This document shows positions 42,778 through 52,802 of a DNA stretch of 64,000 bases, in pieces. A model generated the notes under the pieces. The model did not search any database. It saw nothing but the letters and a program-made list of their open reading frames with translations, and was not told the DNA's origin. Source of the stretch: Triglochin maritima (lineage: Eukaryota > Streptophyta > Magnoliopsida > Alismatales > Juncaginaceae); the NCBI GenBank assembly GCA_963682175.1, contig OY821787.1:11882501-11946500 (forward strand). Reading direction: 5' to 3'. Made by a program: the position numbers and the translations under genes. Each line of letters opens with the position of its first letter. Positions within the stretch are counted from its first letter, which is position 1.

Positions 42778-43805
42778 ATGAAGAATGTACGTAGAAGAGA
42801 AGACGAGGGAACACAGGAGAGAAAGAATGACTCAGGAGAGAAGGGAAGAAGTCCTTAAGCTACGGCGGATGGGTACAGGTAGAAGCACACAAGCAAACAA
42901 GGCTCAAGCAATCCTAAGGTCGCTATAGGTCCTTACAGCTAGACGACGCCTAACTGCGAGGTCACACGGCCTCAACACGCCTCACCTCCCTACAACGAGG
43001 ACCACAAAGCCCAGCAAGTGAGCCAAGATCCGGGGATCTCGTCTCTCCTACTATCGACAAAGTGGGCAACGCCGATCAGGTCATGACGGTCGGGACCGGA
43101 TCACTCTCCTAATGCGCCCGAAATCCTTAAGGCCAATGTCTACTTGATTTTAAAATTAGGCTCTTGATTAGTGTGGTTTTTGGGGCGAAGGAAAGGGTGA
43201 TGAAATCCCCTACCTTATCTTTTATGGGACAGCCCCTCCTTAGTAGCGTTTTGGAGTCCTAAATCTAGCAATCAACTCTCCAAACAACGCTCAACTCACA
43301 CTTGTTGCAATGCACTTCCTACTAAGTAATGCATGTTCATACGAAATGCATGAATGAGAGTAGAAGGTGCGTACCTCACGCCAGCTCTCAGCAACAGAAA
43401 ATAAAGCTAAGATAAAAGACAATCTAAATGCCTAAGTCACATACATGATGCATGACTTAAACAAGAATAATGCCTAATCTTTTGCTTTGAGTTTTAGGGT
43501 CCAAGTTGCTTAAAGGAGGTTTGATTCTTGATCTGGGAACAAACTATAGGTCAAGACATGCTAAATCGAGTCCCAGATCACTATAACAGATAAAGAAGTA
43601 CTCCACAAAAATTTAGAGGCGAAATGAAGCTACCAGACCGCCAGTTGGCGGTTGAAGACCGCTGATTGGCGGTCTTCTTCTCTCAGATCACCTCCAAACT
43701 TGACCAGCTGCTTCCACTTCTCAATGTGAGTCACCTGCGACAAAGAAAACTACAAGGAAAAAATTAAATCCACTCGAATCGTCCAAACAAGAGTCTGGAC
43801 TGGCA
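42778..43805 (-). other. Gy3 5' leader
   Basis: Between PBS and gag, non-coding. Two palindromes lie near the PBS at 43635-43676 (ACCGCCAGTTGGCGGT and ACCGCTGATTGGCGGT). A T/C tract (42748-42775 on the plus strand) lies at the gag start. Confidence 0.7.
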
Positions 43806-43825
43806 CCTCCCCGGCAACGGCGCCA
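43806..43825 (-). promoter_or_regulatory. Gy3 primer binding site (tRNA-Asp type)
   Basis: Minus strand TGGCGCCGTTGCCGGGGAGG, identical to Gy1's PBS and six bases inside the 5' LTR. Confidence 0.93.
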
Positions 43826-43831
43826 AAAACT

Positions 43832-45246
43832 TGTTGAACGTTTTATTTAAAACCGCAAGTGCACGGCCGCGATGAAGCGGTGGCAAGTACGGGTCGTCCT
43901 CAGGGAGGTGAGCAGCCTCTTGTTTATCAGAAATCAAGTGGCAAAAATAATGGAGAAGAGAGTTGGTTACGCTACTCTACACTAAACTACGCTAAGAAGT
44001 ACGAAATGCGAAACAAAGAAATAAACGATCAAATAAAAACTAAGCTAAGAACAAAATAGAAGTGCTGGAATTTCAGGAATGGAAAACCCCTAAGGGGTGG
44101 AGTGAGTGCACACAAGCAAAGAGGTGGGTGTAGAATACATTCTTTAAGCACATGAAGGTGGTGTTTATCAAGCATAGGAAGTGTCTAAATGTTATGGCAA
44201 AACCTATCAATCTATTCACCAACTTGGTTGATTAACATTTACATATGCAAGTTGTTTATTTCAGAACCTAAACAAGCATGAGAGGTGTCTAATCATTTTG
44301 GCAAAACTCATCAAGTTATAAATTCTATCCTAAACAAGCAAGCATACATTCATGTTTAATCAACACATTGAAATTAAAGCATTCATCCCATTCTCTAATG
44401 CATGTATGTACATCTACTCCACCCCCCAAAGGGGATGGAACTACTCACTAAACATTACACTAATTATTAAACTATGGAAAGAAAACATATTAAAACTAAG
44501 CTAGAATTAAAAGACGATTAAACTAAAACATGCACAAACAATAAAAGGAGCATAAAACAAACAATGAAAGAAACACAAAACTTTATTGATAAAATGACTC
44601 ACATTAAAAGTAGCATCCTCCTACTTTAGTGTGTGCTTCAAGGCCTCACTTCTAGTAGGAAGAATAGCCACTTAAAATATGGAGTGATTACAATAGGAGG
44701 TGAAGAGTTCTATTTATAGCCATGGAAAAAGGCAAACCGGGACAATCCCCCGATGTGGGACTAAACAAACACCAAAAATAGCCTAAACGAACATTAATAC
44801 AAGTCCAGGAGAAATTTGAGCGCATTTGGGCCAAAAGTGACCGCCAATTAGCGGTCTTGGACCGCTAATTAGCGGTCTACAGTGTCCGGATCGGTCTGGA
44901 ATTTCTTGTGGGCTTTTCTGGAAGGCTTTGTTGGTATTTGATGCATCTATTTTGCATGTTGGAGCTCCGACCCGAATAGAATTGCCAAAATACTCCCCAT
45001 GATGGTGGGGAGTATTCTGTTTTGCTCTTAGGTCCTTCGGTCTTGCATTCAGGTCCTTCTTCCTTGCATCTTGGTCCACAGATCTCACAATTCAGTCCTT
45101 TTTCCCAGCTTTTGGGTCCTTTTATGCTTCATCTCTTCAAACCTATTTATTCCTGAAAACTAAACATAAAACTCGTAACATAGCATTATTTAGGTGAAAG
45201 ATAATGGATATAAGATACAAATATGAGCATGAAATGATGTCAATCA
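43832..45246 (-). repeat. Gy3 5' LTR
   Basis: 1415 bp, nearly identical to 36601-38015. Differences I found: one in ATGAARGTGG (about 44157), two in the CAATRGRAGGTG region (about 44695) and one in ATGGTGRGGAG (about 45007). The TATA box is at 44710-44718 and the USE-like box at 44751-44761, 32 nt apart. Confidence 0.95.
44710..44761 (-). promoter_or_regulatory. USE-like box and TATA of Gy3 5' LTR
   Basis: Minus strand GTCCCACATCG (44761-44751), 32 nt, TATAAATAG (44718-44710). This is the promoter expected to drive the Gy3 transcript. Confidence 0.72.
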
Positions 45247-45251
45247 AGTCT

Positions 45252-47311
45252 CCTCCTCTGAGTACACTTTCTGTTGTGTATTTTTTAGAGTCGAGTCGAG
45301 CATTTTATGCGAGGTTGGGCTCATTCTGGTGAGAGCGCTCGACTAGAGAGAGTGCATTCTTCTGAGATGGACGATCTTGGTGATCGACCATCTCCGCCTC
45401 GTGCTCCTTTGGAGCATGAGGCCGAGTCGTCTTGTGGTGACGGGGGAGACCGGGTTCCATACATGGATTACTTCGGTCATCTCCCACCACCACGTAGACC
45501 TCCTTCTCCTCCTCTTACTCGAGAGGAAGGGAGATTCGGTCAGATCGAGTTCTTGGTGCACCACCACCTTTAGCTCGACTGGATAAACCGATGACTTTGT
45601 GGGAGTGGACCCATCCTGTTCGGGCCGCACAACCTTCTTGCATAGTTCTTCCCCCTGCTCGCAGGAACAACTATGAGCTGAAACCTCAATATGTGAGCAT
45701 GCTTCCAACCTTTACTGCGAATAAGGAGGATCCATATATTTTTTATACGCGAATTCGAGGAAGTATGCTCCATGTTCAAGCTTCAACAACTTGACGTGGA
45801 TTCAATCCGGTTGAGGATGATTTCTTTCCCGTTGAAGGATAACGTGAAGAAATGGATGTACAGCCTCTCGGCGAGCTCCATTCGGTCTTGGGATGACTTC
45901 GTGACCGTATTTCTGAAGAAATTTTTCCCTCAAAGGAAAACTCAACATATACGGCACCAGATACATCAAATGTATCAGACTGAGATCGAATCTTTTCATG
46001 CCTTCTTTGAGAGGTTCAAGGACCTTCTCCAGCAGTGCCCTGATCAAGGACTTGAGCTACGGCAGCTGTGCCAAATTGTTTATGAGGACATCAACTACAA
46101 CACCCGTACATTGTTGGAGTCGATGTGTCAGGGTGACTTCCAAATGAAACCAATAGATGAGGCATGGGACACTTTTGAGTTAAAGGCTGAACGCACCTTT
46201 GAGTGGGACACCATGAGAGAGCCACCAGCCGCCATGTCTTCTGGTCGAGCTGGATCATATCAAGTTGAGTCATCGATCGCGTCTGAGGCGAAAATGGCTG
46301 CTCGCATGCTTAGGATTCAGAGTTTAGAGTTGGACCGAGCTCCTGTAGCTCGGGTCGCTACTCCCGGGTGTGGTAGGTGTGGACTTACGGGCCATGATGA
46401 CTTGGAATGCGCTTACGCTCCAAGGGATACTGAGCATGCAAATGCGATGCCAGAGGCCCCGTAACGACCCGTACAGTCACTCCTACAACCCGCGATGGCG
46501 TAACCATCCTAACTTCTCTTGGGGGCCTAGTGGGGGTAACGGTCAGAGCTCGCACGCTCAACCTCCAACTTATCAACCTCCACGCCCATCGGCGACCTAC
46601 CAACCTCCACATCAAAGGTCTCAAAACCATAATTACCAACCTCCTCAGACCTCATCGTCGGGTTATTCTAACCAGACTCCACTACCCCAACGGGTTGACT
46701 CGAAGGACCCCACTCTTGAACAAACCCTTCATGCGTTCATTAAGAGCACACAATCCTTGTTTGTGGCCAGCAAGAATTCAGTCAAGGCTTTGGAAATGCA
46801 AGTTAGCCTGTTGGCTCATCAATTCTATGAACGCGAGAAGGGTCAATTCCCGAGTCAACCTGTGGTAAATCCCAGGGGTCAGTCTGCTCATGCTAGGCAG
46901 AATGTACACAATGTTGAAAGTGACCCTTCCCAACATGCCAATGTTGTCCATACCTTGAGATCGGGAAGGGTTGTTGACAACAATGTGGAAATGCCTGAAG
47001 CCAACCCTATTGGCGAGACTTCCGAGGAGAGTCTTGAGCCTGTCAAGGAACCTAATTCTGAGAACCCTACTCGTGATTCTTATGTCCCCAAGGCACCATT
47101 CCCTCATAGGTTGACTAAAAAACGTGATGAGCATTGGGATAAGATCGTTGAGGTACTTAGGCAAGTAAAGGTGAACATCCCGTTGTTGGACGTTGTTCAA
47201 CAAATGCCACCGTATGCCAAGTTACTCAAGGACATTTGCACCACCAAGAGAAAAACAAATGTGCCCAAAAAGGCATTTTTGGCCGCCAATGTGAGCTCAA
47301 TATTGACATAG
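45252..47311 (+). pseudogene. Gy2 gag, frameshifted
   Basis: After the leader resumes (45252-45306) an ATG-led frame (45307-45573) gives an acidic, Pro-rich N-terminus not seen in Gy3. Frameshifts near 45570 and 45755 separate it from the gag domain: AAQPSCIVLPPARRNNYELK, then 45772-46464 with KKWMYSLSASSIRSWDDF and FLKKFFPQRKTQHIRHQI. A CCHC knuckle CGRCGLTGHDDLEC lies near 46370-46410. A third shift near 46440 leads to 46470-47311, covering the Pro/Asn-rich linker and the LLDVVQQMPPYAKLLKDI segment before the protease. Confidence 0.85.
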
Positions 47312-47314
47312 CCC

Positions 47315-47924
47315 ATGCAAGTCAAATACAAGGACCCAAGGTGTCCAACTGTCTCTTGCATGATTGGGAATGTGACAATCTCTCAAGCTTTATTGGATTT
47401 GGGGGCATCTGTGAACCTCATGCCTTACTCAGTCTATGTCAACCTTGGAATAGGCGATCTTAAACCAACGAGGACAACCCTCCAGTTGGCTGATAGATCC
47501 GTCAAAATTCCATGAGGGAGTGTGGAGGATGTCCTTATCAAAGTGGGTGAGTTCGTATTTCCAGTTGATTTCATCATCTTGGATACCAAACCCGTGTCCA
47601 ACCCACAAGGACAAATTCCTGTGATCCTTGAGAGCCCATTTCTTATGACATCTAATTCTTTGATCAATTGTCGCAAAGGCTTGATGAGGTTGTCTTTTGG
47701 AAACCTCACGGCGGATTTCAACATCTTTACTCTTGGTAAGCAACCCGGGCTCCTCGACGACACTGTCGGAGCCAATTTCATCCAGGACACGGATGAGCCC
47801 GAGTCATTAGGCATGTTCGACTCACATCGACATATTATTGAGGTGCCTAATGACCAGGTTGCGAGTGAAGAGGATCTTGAGGAATTCGCCAACGTATCTC
47901 TGGACGAGGAGGCACATCTGGGTG
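47315..47924 (+). pseudogene. Gy2 aspartic protease, stops
   Basis: Continues gag after a stop near 47309. LLDLGASVNLMPYSVY carries the catalytic Asp. A TGA at 47514-47516 interrupts the frame just before GSVEDVLIKVGEFVFPVDF; in Gy3 and Gy1 this position is a sense codon. LESPFLMTSNSLINCRKGLM replaces the LGRPF motif of the other copies. The frame then runs into the chromovirus remnant. Confidence 0.83.
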
Positions 47925-48535
47925 TTTGCTCCTCTTACCCCGTGGCCCACCTTTGGACAAGTGCGTCGGAACAGACGGCTCTAAACTAAATCCGGGCTTG
48001 GGGCGTTACAAATGGTATCAGAGCAATACGATCCTCGGAATTAGTCGGGATTTGGATTTGAAATAAAAATTTGATTGAATTGGAATTTGAGAAATTGGAT
48101 TTAGAAGTATTGACTATTGATTTAAATGTGAATTTTGACTTGGTTGGATTTGCTACTAAATTATTAATAAATAATGAAAGATGAATTTAGAGATATTTGG
48201 ACTTGAGTTCAAATGTGAATTTGGATTTGGTTGGATTGATTATCTAAATTATGAGCGATAAGTGGTGTTAGGTTTTTATATTTGATAAATAATGAGTTGA
48301 AAATTTTGTATTGATTTGTTTGGATTGAGACAGTATTGAGATCAAATTTCGAGGACGAAATTTCTTTTAAGGAGGGTAGAATGTAATATCCTGAATTTTT
48401 TAGTTGAGGTAATAATCAAATATCTTAATGGACTAATTAAGATTGTTGGATGATTGTGTGGTTTTAGGAGAAGATGGAATTTTGAGAAGAATATTGAGAA
48501 GAAAAAGATGGCTCATTGAATTAAAGTAACTTTAA
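47925..48535 (+). mobile_element. Chromovirus-like remnant inserted between protease and RT
   Basis: An LTR-end-like sequence finishes GGGGCGTTACA at 48010. TGGTATCAGAGC (PBS, iMet type) follows at 48013-48024. After only about 345 bp of non-coding DNA comes TTTCGAGGACGAAATTTC and a PPT AAGGAGGGTAGAA (48370-48382), then an LTR start TGTAATATCC at 48383. These are hallmarks of Tekay-type chromoviruses. The outer ends of both LTRs are missing and no gag or pol is present. Left and right limits are approximate. Confidence 0.75.
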
Positions 48536-48539
48536 AGTA

Positions 48540-49640
48540 ACTTTGAATCCGACAAGGACCCACCTCTGGTCGAGCTTAAACCTCTCCCCGATAACCTAAA
48601 GTACATCTTTTTAGGGGATAATGAGACCTTACCACTCATTATTGCTTCTGATCTTGCACAAGATCAAGAGGTTGCCCCCAAAAGAGTACTCTTTGAAAAC
48701 AAAGAGGCGATCGGGTGGTCCTTGAAGGATATCAAGGGAATTAGCCCTGATATTGTTCAGCATCGGATCCACATGGAAGAGGATTCTAGGCCCCGCAGGG
48801 ACCCACAACGAAGATTGAATTTTGTACTGAAAGAAGCTGTCCGAAAGGAGGTTCTTAAGTGCTTGGATCATGGCATAATCTATCCTATCTCTGATAGTTC
48901 GTGAGTGAGTCCTGTTCATGTGGTTCCTAAGAAGTCAGGTGTGACGATTGTTGAGAATGAGCATAATGAGCTTATCCCGACACGCCTGCGAATTGGCTGG
49001 CGAGTTTGCGTTGATTATCGCAAGCTCAATGCGGCAACGCGGAAAGATCATTTCCCGTTGCCATTCATTGATCAGATGTTGGAAAGGTTGGACGGACATG
49101 AGTATTATTGTTTTGTTGATGGATACTCCGGTTACAACCAAATTCCCATCGCCCCCGAGGATCAAGAGAAAACCACATTTACTTGTCCCTTTGTCACGTT
49201 TGCCTACCGTCGCATGCCCTTTGGGTTATGTAATGCGCCAGCAACGTTTCAAAGGTGTATGATCCGCATCTTCTCCGATATGGTAGAGCATTTCCATGAG
49301 ATTTTCATGGACGACTTTTCCATATTTGGCGCTTCCTTTGATGAGTGCCTTCATCACTTGAGCCTTGTCCTCAAGCGATGCCGTGAGAAGAACCTCGCTC
49401 TCAATTAGGAGAAATGTCACTTCATGGTGAAGCGAGGGATTGTACTTGGACATGTAGTCTCAAGTAGGGGAATTGAGGTTGATCCCGCCAAAGTGGGTAT
49501 TATTGCTAATCTCCCACCCCCACGTAATGTAAAGGATATCCGCGCCTTTTTGGGCATGCTGGATTCTATCAGCGGTTCATTCAGGATTTTAGCAAAATTG
49601 CTCGACCTCTCACCACCTTGTTGGCTAAGGATGCCATTTT
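48540..49640 (+). pseudogene. Gy2 reverse transcriptase, broken
   Basis: Copies element RNA into DNA. The frame resumes at about 48546 with DKDPPLVELKPLPDNLKYIF and reaches DPQRRLNFVLKEAVRKEVLK. A TGA at 48902-48904 stands where TGG is expected (SDSS before VSPVHVVPKK). The core follows: RVCVDYRKLNAATRKDHFPL, FVDGYSGYNQIPIAPEDQEK, MPFGLCNAPATFQRCM, and the catalytic FMDDFSIFG is intact. A TAG at 49408 replaces the Trp codon before EKCHFM. A frameshift near 49557 splits the thumb (AFLG, then FYQRFIQDFSKIARP). The style ATFQRCMIRIFSDMVEHF is typical of Athila. Confidence 0.9.
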
Positions 49641-50200
49641 TGAGTTCACACTAGATTGCCACCATGCCTTTTTGACCGTGAAGAAAGAGTTGACTTCAGC
49701 TCCCATTATTAAGGCACCAGTGTAGACTGAACCCTTTGAGTTATTATGTGATGCATTTGACTTCGTTGTGGGAGCAGTGCTTGGGCAACGATTGGACAAA
49801 TTGCCGCATGTGATCTACTATGCCAGTAGAACACTCAATGATGCCCAATTGAACTACACTGTGACCGAGAAGGAATTCTTAACGATCATATTTGCTTTGG
49901 AGAAATTCCGGTCGTACTTGATTGGCTCCCACGTGATTATCTATTCTGATCACACCACCATCAAGCACCTCATGGCAAAGAAAGATGCAAAATCCCGACT
50001 CTTGAGACGGATCTTGTTGTTACAAGAATTCGATCTCGAGATTCGGGACAAAAAAGGGTGTGAAAATGTAGTATTTGACCACCTGTCTCGTCTAGAGACG
50101 ACCAACCCACAGGACCAAATTATTGATGACAAATTTCCTGACGAGCAGTTGTTCACGATCGAAGATAACCCTTGGTTTGCTGACATCGTGAACTACTTCG
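49641..50200 (+). pseudogene. Gy2 RNase H
   Basis: Removes RNA from the RNA-DNA hybrid. A TAG near 49724 breaks the entry (APV before TEPFELL). After that [37 protein letters not shown] and [13 protein letters not shown] carry the D, E and D expected of the active site. DHLSRLE ends the domain near 50095 and the linker to integrase follows. Confidence 0.88.
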
Positions 50201-51344
50201 TGACCGAGCAACTTCCTGTGGGTTGGTCAAAATCTGACCAAACCAAATTTAGATCATATGTTAGATTCTTCCACTGGGACGACCCCTACCTATTCAAATA
50301 CTTCTCTGACCAAATTTTCAGGCGGTGCGTCCCAGATACCGAGTTCCAAAATGTGCTCTATTTCTGCCACTCCAAGGCATGTGGAGGACACTTTGGAGCA
50401 AAGAAAACTGCTGCCAAGGTGCTCCAATCTGGATTCTACTGGCCCTCTATTTTCAAGGATGCTTACGACTTTTGTAAGCAATGTGATAGGTGCCAGCGCC
50501 TTGGCAGGATTGGTCGACGTGACATGATGCCTTTGCAAAATGTCCTTGTTGTCGACATCTTTGATGTGTGGGGCATCGACTTCATGGGTCCCTTCCCGAA
50601 CTCTTCCGGGAATGTTTACATTTTGGTGGTCGTTGGCTATGTGTCTAAGTGGGTTGAGGTTATACCCATAAAGACCAATGACAACAAAGTGGTCACTAAA
50701 TTCTTAAGGGACATTTTTACGCTCGTACCTTAATCTGCGATAGGGGTACCCACTTCTGTAATCGCTCCTTTGAAGCGCTTCTGAATAGATTGGCGTACAA
50801 GACCAATTTGGGTATGTCCCCATATCGGGTAGTGTACGACAAGGCTTGCCACCTACCCGTCGAGCTTGAGCATCGTGCTTTCTGGGCGATCAAGAACCTG
50901 AATATAGATCATGATCAAGCAGGAGTACAACGTTAGCCCGACATTGTGGAATTGGAAGAGCTGCATAATGATGCGTACGAGAATACCAAAATTCATAAGT
51001 CCCGAGCCAAGATGTTTCAGGATCGCATGATTATGTGAAAGGTGTTTACCGCCGGGAAGAAGGTGTTGCTCTACAATTCCCGACTTCATCTGTTTGCAGG
51101 TAAGCTCCGTAGTCGCTGGTCTGGTCCTTTTATTGTCCAAACCTTCTATCCTCATGGAGCGGTTGACATCTTGAACCCAGGGAATGGGGACGTGTTCAAA
51201 GTTAATGGACACGCCTCAAACCCTACTTGGAGGGGGCACCAGCCGAAGTCGAGGAGGTCAAGTTCCTTCAAGAACCTCTCTCGCACTCAACCATTCACAC
51301 TGCTGCATGAGTGGTTGACCTTTCATGTTTGTATAAATAAATAA
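50201..51344 (+). pseudogene. Gy2 integrase, deletion of the catalytic Glu region
   Basis: The zinc-binding H-H-C-C motif is present ([20 protein letters not shown], then CKQCDRCQ). The core starts [20 protein letters not shown] with the first Asp. A frameshift near 50728 precedes the second Asp (LICDRGTHF). At about 50785 the sequence jumps from SFEALL to [14 protein letters not shown], losing about 55 residues that include the third catalytic residue (Glu of GQVE); the lost part is seen in the separate fragment at 62560-62844. The C-terminal domain ([36 protein letters not shown]) survives with a TGA near 51036. Confidence 0.9.
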
Positions 51345-51572
51345 AAAATGAGAGAAGACTCCTTCAGTGAGCAACGTTTGTTGTGGTCCCCAACCCTTGA
51401 GTATTTGGGCTACATTCTTTCACATATTTGTATCCCTTCCTTAGCATCTCACAGGTTTTGAGGGAATTTGGGTTGTGTCCATCAACATAGCCATAAACTT
51501 CCCTGTGTACTTCACGTTGGTGAGATATATTCTTTTTCATGCATATATCCACGTAGTCTTTTGCTCACATTC

Positions 51573-51613
51573 ATTGAGGACAATGCATTAAGTAGGTGTG
51601 TGGGGGGGGGGGG
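51573..51613 (+). promoter_or_regulatory. Second G-rich tract with ATTGAGGACAAT palindrome
   Basis: The palindrome ATTGAGGACAAT (51573-51584) lies just before AAGTAGGTGTG and a long G-run. The G-run flank resembles the true PPT (TTAGGTGTGGGGGTATT) 1.2 kb downstream. The same pair is found at 9272-9306 (Gy1), 39261-39296 (Gy3) and 56511-56545 (Gy4). A second plus-strand priming site is one possibility. Confidence 0.5.
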
Positions 51614-52633
51614 TGTTTTACGTCTGTACATAGTCGAGTCTTTTCCTTTGATTTTTGTTTTCTTTTGTATGCATTGTTAGGGTCATGTTAGTGTGCTGCA
51701 TTTAATATCGATATATCTGCTTATCATGATCCTTGGGTGACTTGTCTTCTTTTGCTTGCCTAGTGCTTTAAAATTTCCACATTTCTTTCAAAACCGTTGA
51801 GAGGCAAAGTAAAAAGAAAGCTCCCAAAATTGTCTTGAACTTGATGCATTAGGATATCTAGTTTACTGGCTTTAGGTCTTATCGAGTCATTCGGATGCAC
51901 CCCGGTTTTCCCTCGGGGGGCGTGTAATCATAGGGTTTCAGTCCTCAAACATTTAAAGAAGTCCACCCTGAACCTAGTGAGTCAAATAATTCTTGTCTGT
52001 TAGTATAAGGAAGTTTGCCGTAGTCAAGGGCCCTTAATCTCTTTTAGTGAAACTTAAGTGTAGGGGTTTTGGTTCCCATGTAGATAAATAAATAAGTGGT
52101 GTTCTCTCTTCTCGCATGACTCCTATCACTCGGGAAAGTAGGTCAGAGGGGACTCTGTGCCTGGTGCTTTCGAGTAATCTGACTTGGGATGCACCGACCG
52201 AACCCCCGTTACACGGGTTATAGGGATCGCCCTATGTGGAGATTTGGGGGAAGCTGTACGTGATAGTGTAAGTCCTGATAGGCAATGATGCACGAAACCT
52301 GACCCTAGGAGAATCAAACACCAACCAATAAAATGCTCCAAAGAAGAAAAAAAACAAAAAAGAAAAGAAAAAAGGAGTCAAATAAGAACCAAAATGGACT
52401 TTACACATTGTATCACATTGAGAAGTTAAAGTTGCCCATGTCTTTCACTTAAGTCCTTAACTAACTTTCACGAATAATTCATTAGGCTAGGTGTGTGGAC
52501 CGATCACATATATAGAGTCGACCCGTGGTATTACCGCGTCCCATGATCGACAAAATAAGTCCAACGAGTCGTGTATTTAGATTGATTAATGCATCTTGTT
52601 CGGATTTTGTGGGTATATCTTATGAAAACCCTC

Positions 52634-52730
52634 AGGAGACAACACTCCTCCTCCTTGGCAACAAGGAGGTTTAACGGCTTGTTGCACGGGCTAAATGCAA
52701 CCGTGATTCCTACGAAAGTGAGTTAGGATT
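52634..52730 (+). other. Conserved four-hairpin block upstream of PPT (Gy2 copy)
   Basis: HP0 52634-52649 (AGGAG, ACAACA, CTCCT); HP1 52650-52669 (CCTCCTTGGCAACAAGGAGG, loop GCAA); HP2 52681-52701 (GTTGCAC, GGGCTAA, ATGCAAC, terminal pair lost); HP3 52706-52730 (ATTCCTA, loop CGAAAGTGAGT, TAGGATT). HP0 and HP1 are directly adjacent. The block ends 72 nt before the 3' LTR. Confidence 0.75.
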
Positions 52731-52788
52731 TCTTGTTTCTCGTTTGCTTTTCTCTTTCTTTATTTTGCTCGGGACTAGCAAAAACTTA

Positions 52789-52802
52789 GGTGTGGGGGTA
52801 TT
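52789..52802 (+). promoter_or_regulatory. Gy2 polypurine tract
   Basis: GGTGTGGGGGTATT directly before the LTR start TGATTGACATC at 52803. Confidence 0.88.

Larger units (their letters stand above)
36601..45246 (-). mobile_element. Gy3: young gag-protease-only Athila-like element
   Basis: 8646 bp with 1415-bp LTRs (36601-38015, 43832-45246) and a perfect TSD AGTCT (36596-36600, 45247-45251). I count about four LTR differences, the lowest in the window. On the minus strand: PBS, leader with palindromes, one intact 1054-codon gag-protease ORF, non-coding 3' region, hairpin block and PPT. There is no RT, RNase H or integrase. It inserted into the leader of Gy2, so it is younger than Gy2. Confidence 0.95.
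51345..52788 (+). other. Gy2 3' non-coding region
   Basis: No env-like ORF is apparent. Box 51573-51613 contains ATTGAGGACAAT, a short spacer, then a 12-G run. Conserved words shared with Gy3 and Gy4, including GTCGACCCGTGGTATTACC near 52518, continue to the hairpin block at 52634. Confidence 0.65.

Noticed and set aside
45307..45573. Separate gene at the Gy2 gag start (minus-strand and plus-strand ORFs)
   Set aside because: Position between leader and gag and the continuing frames make it the N-terminal part of gag.
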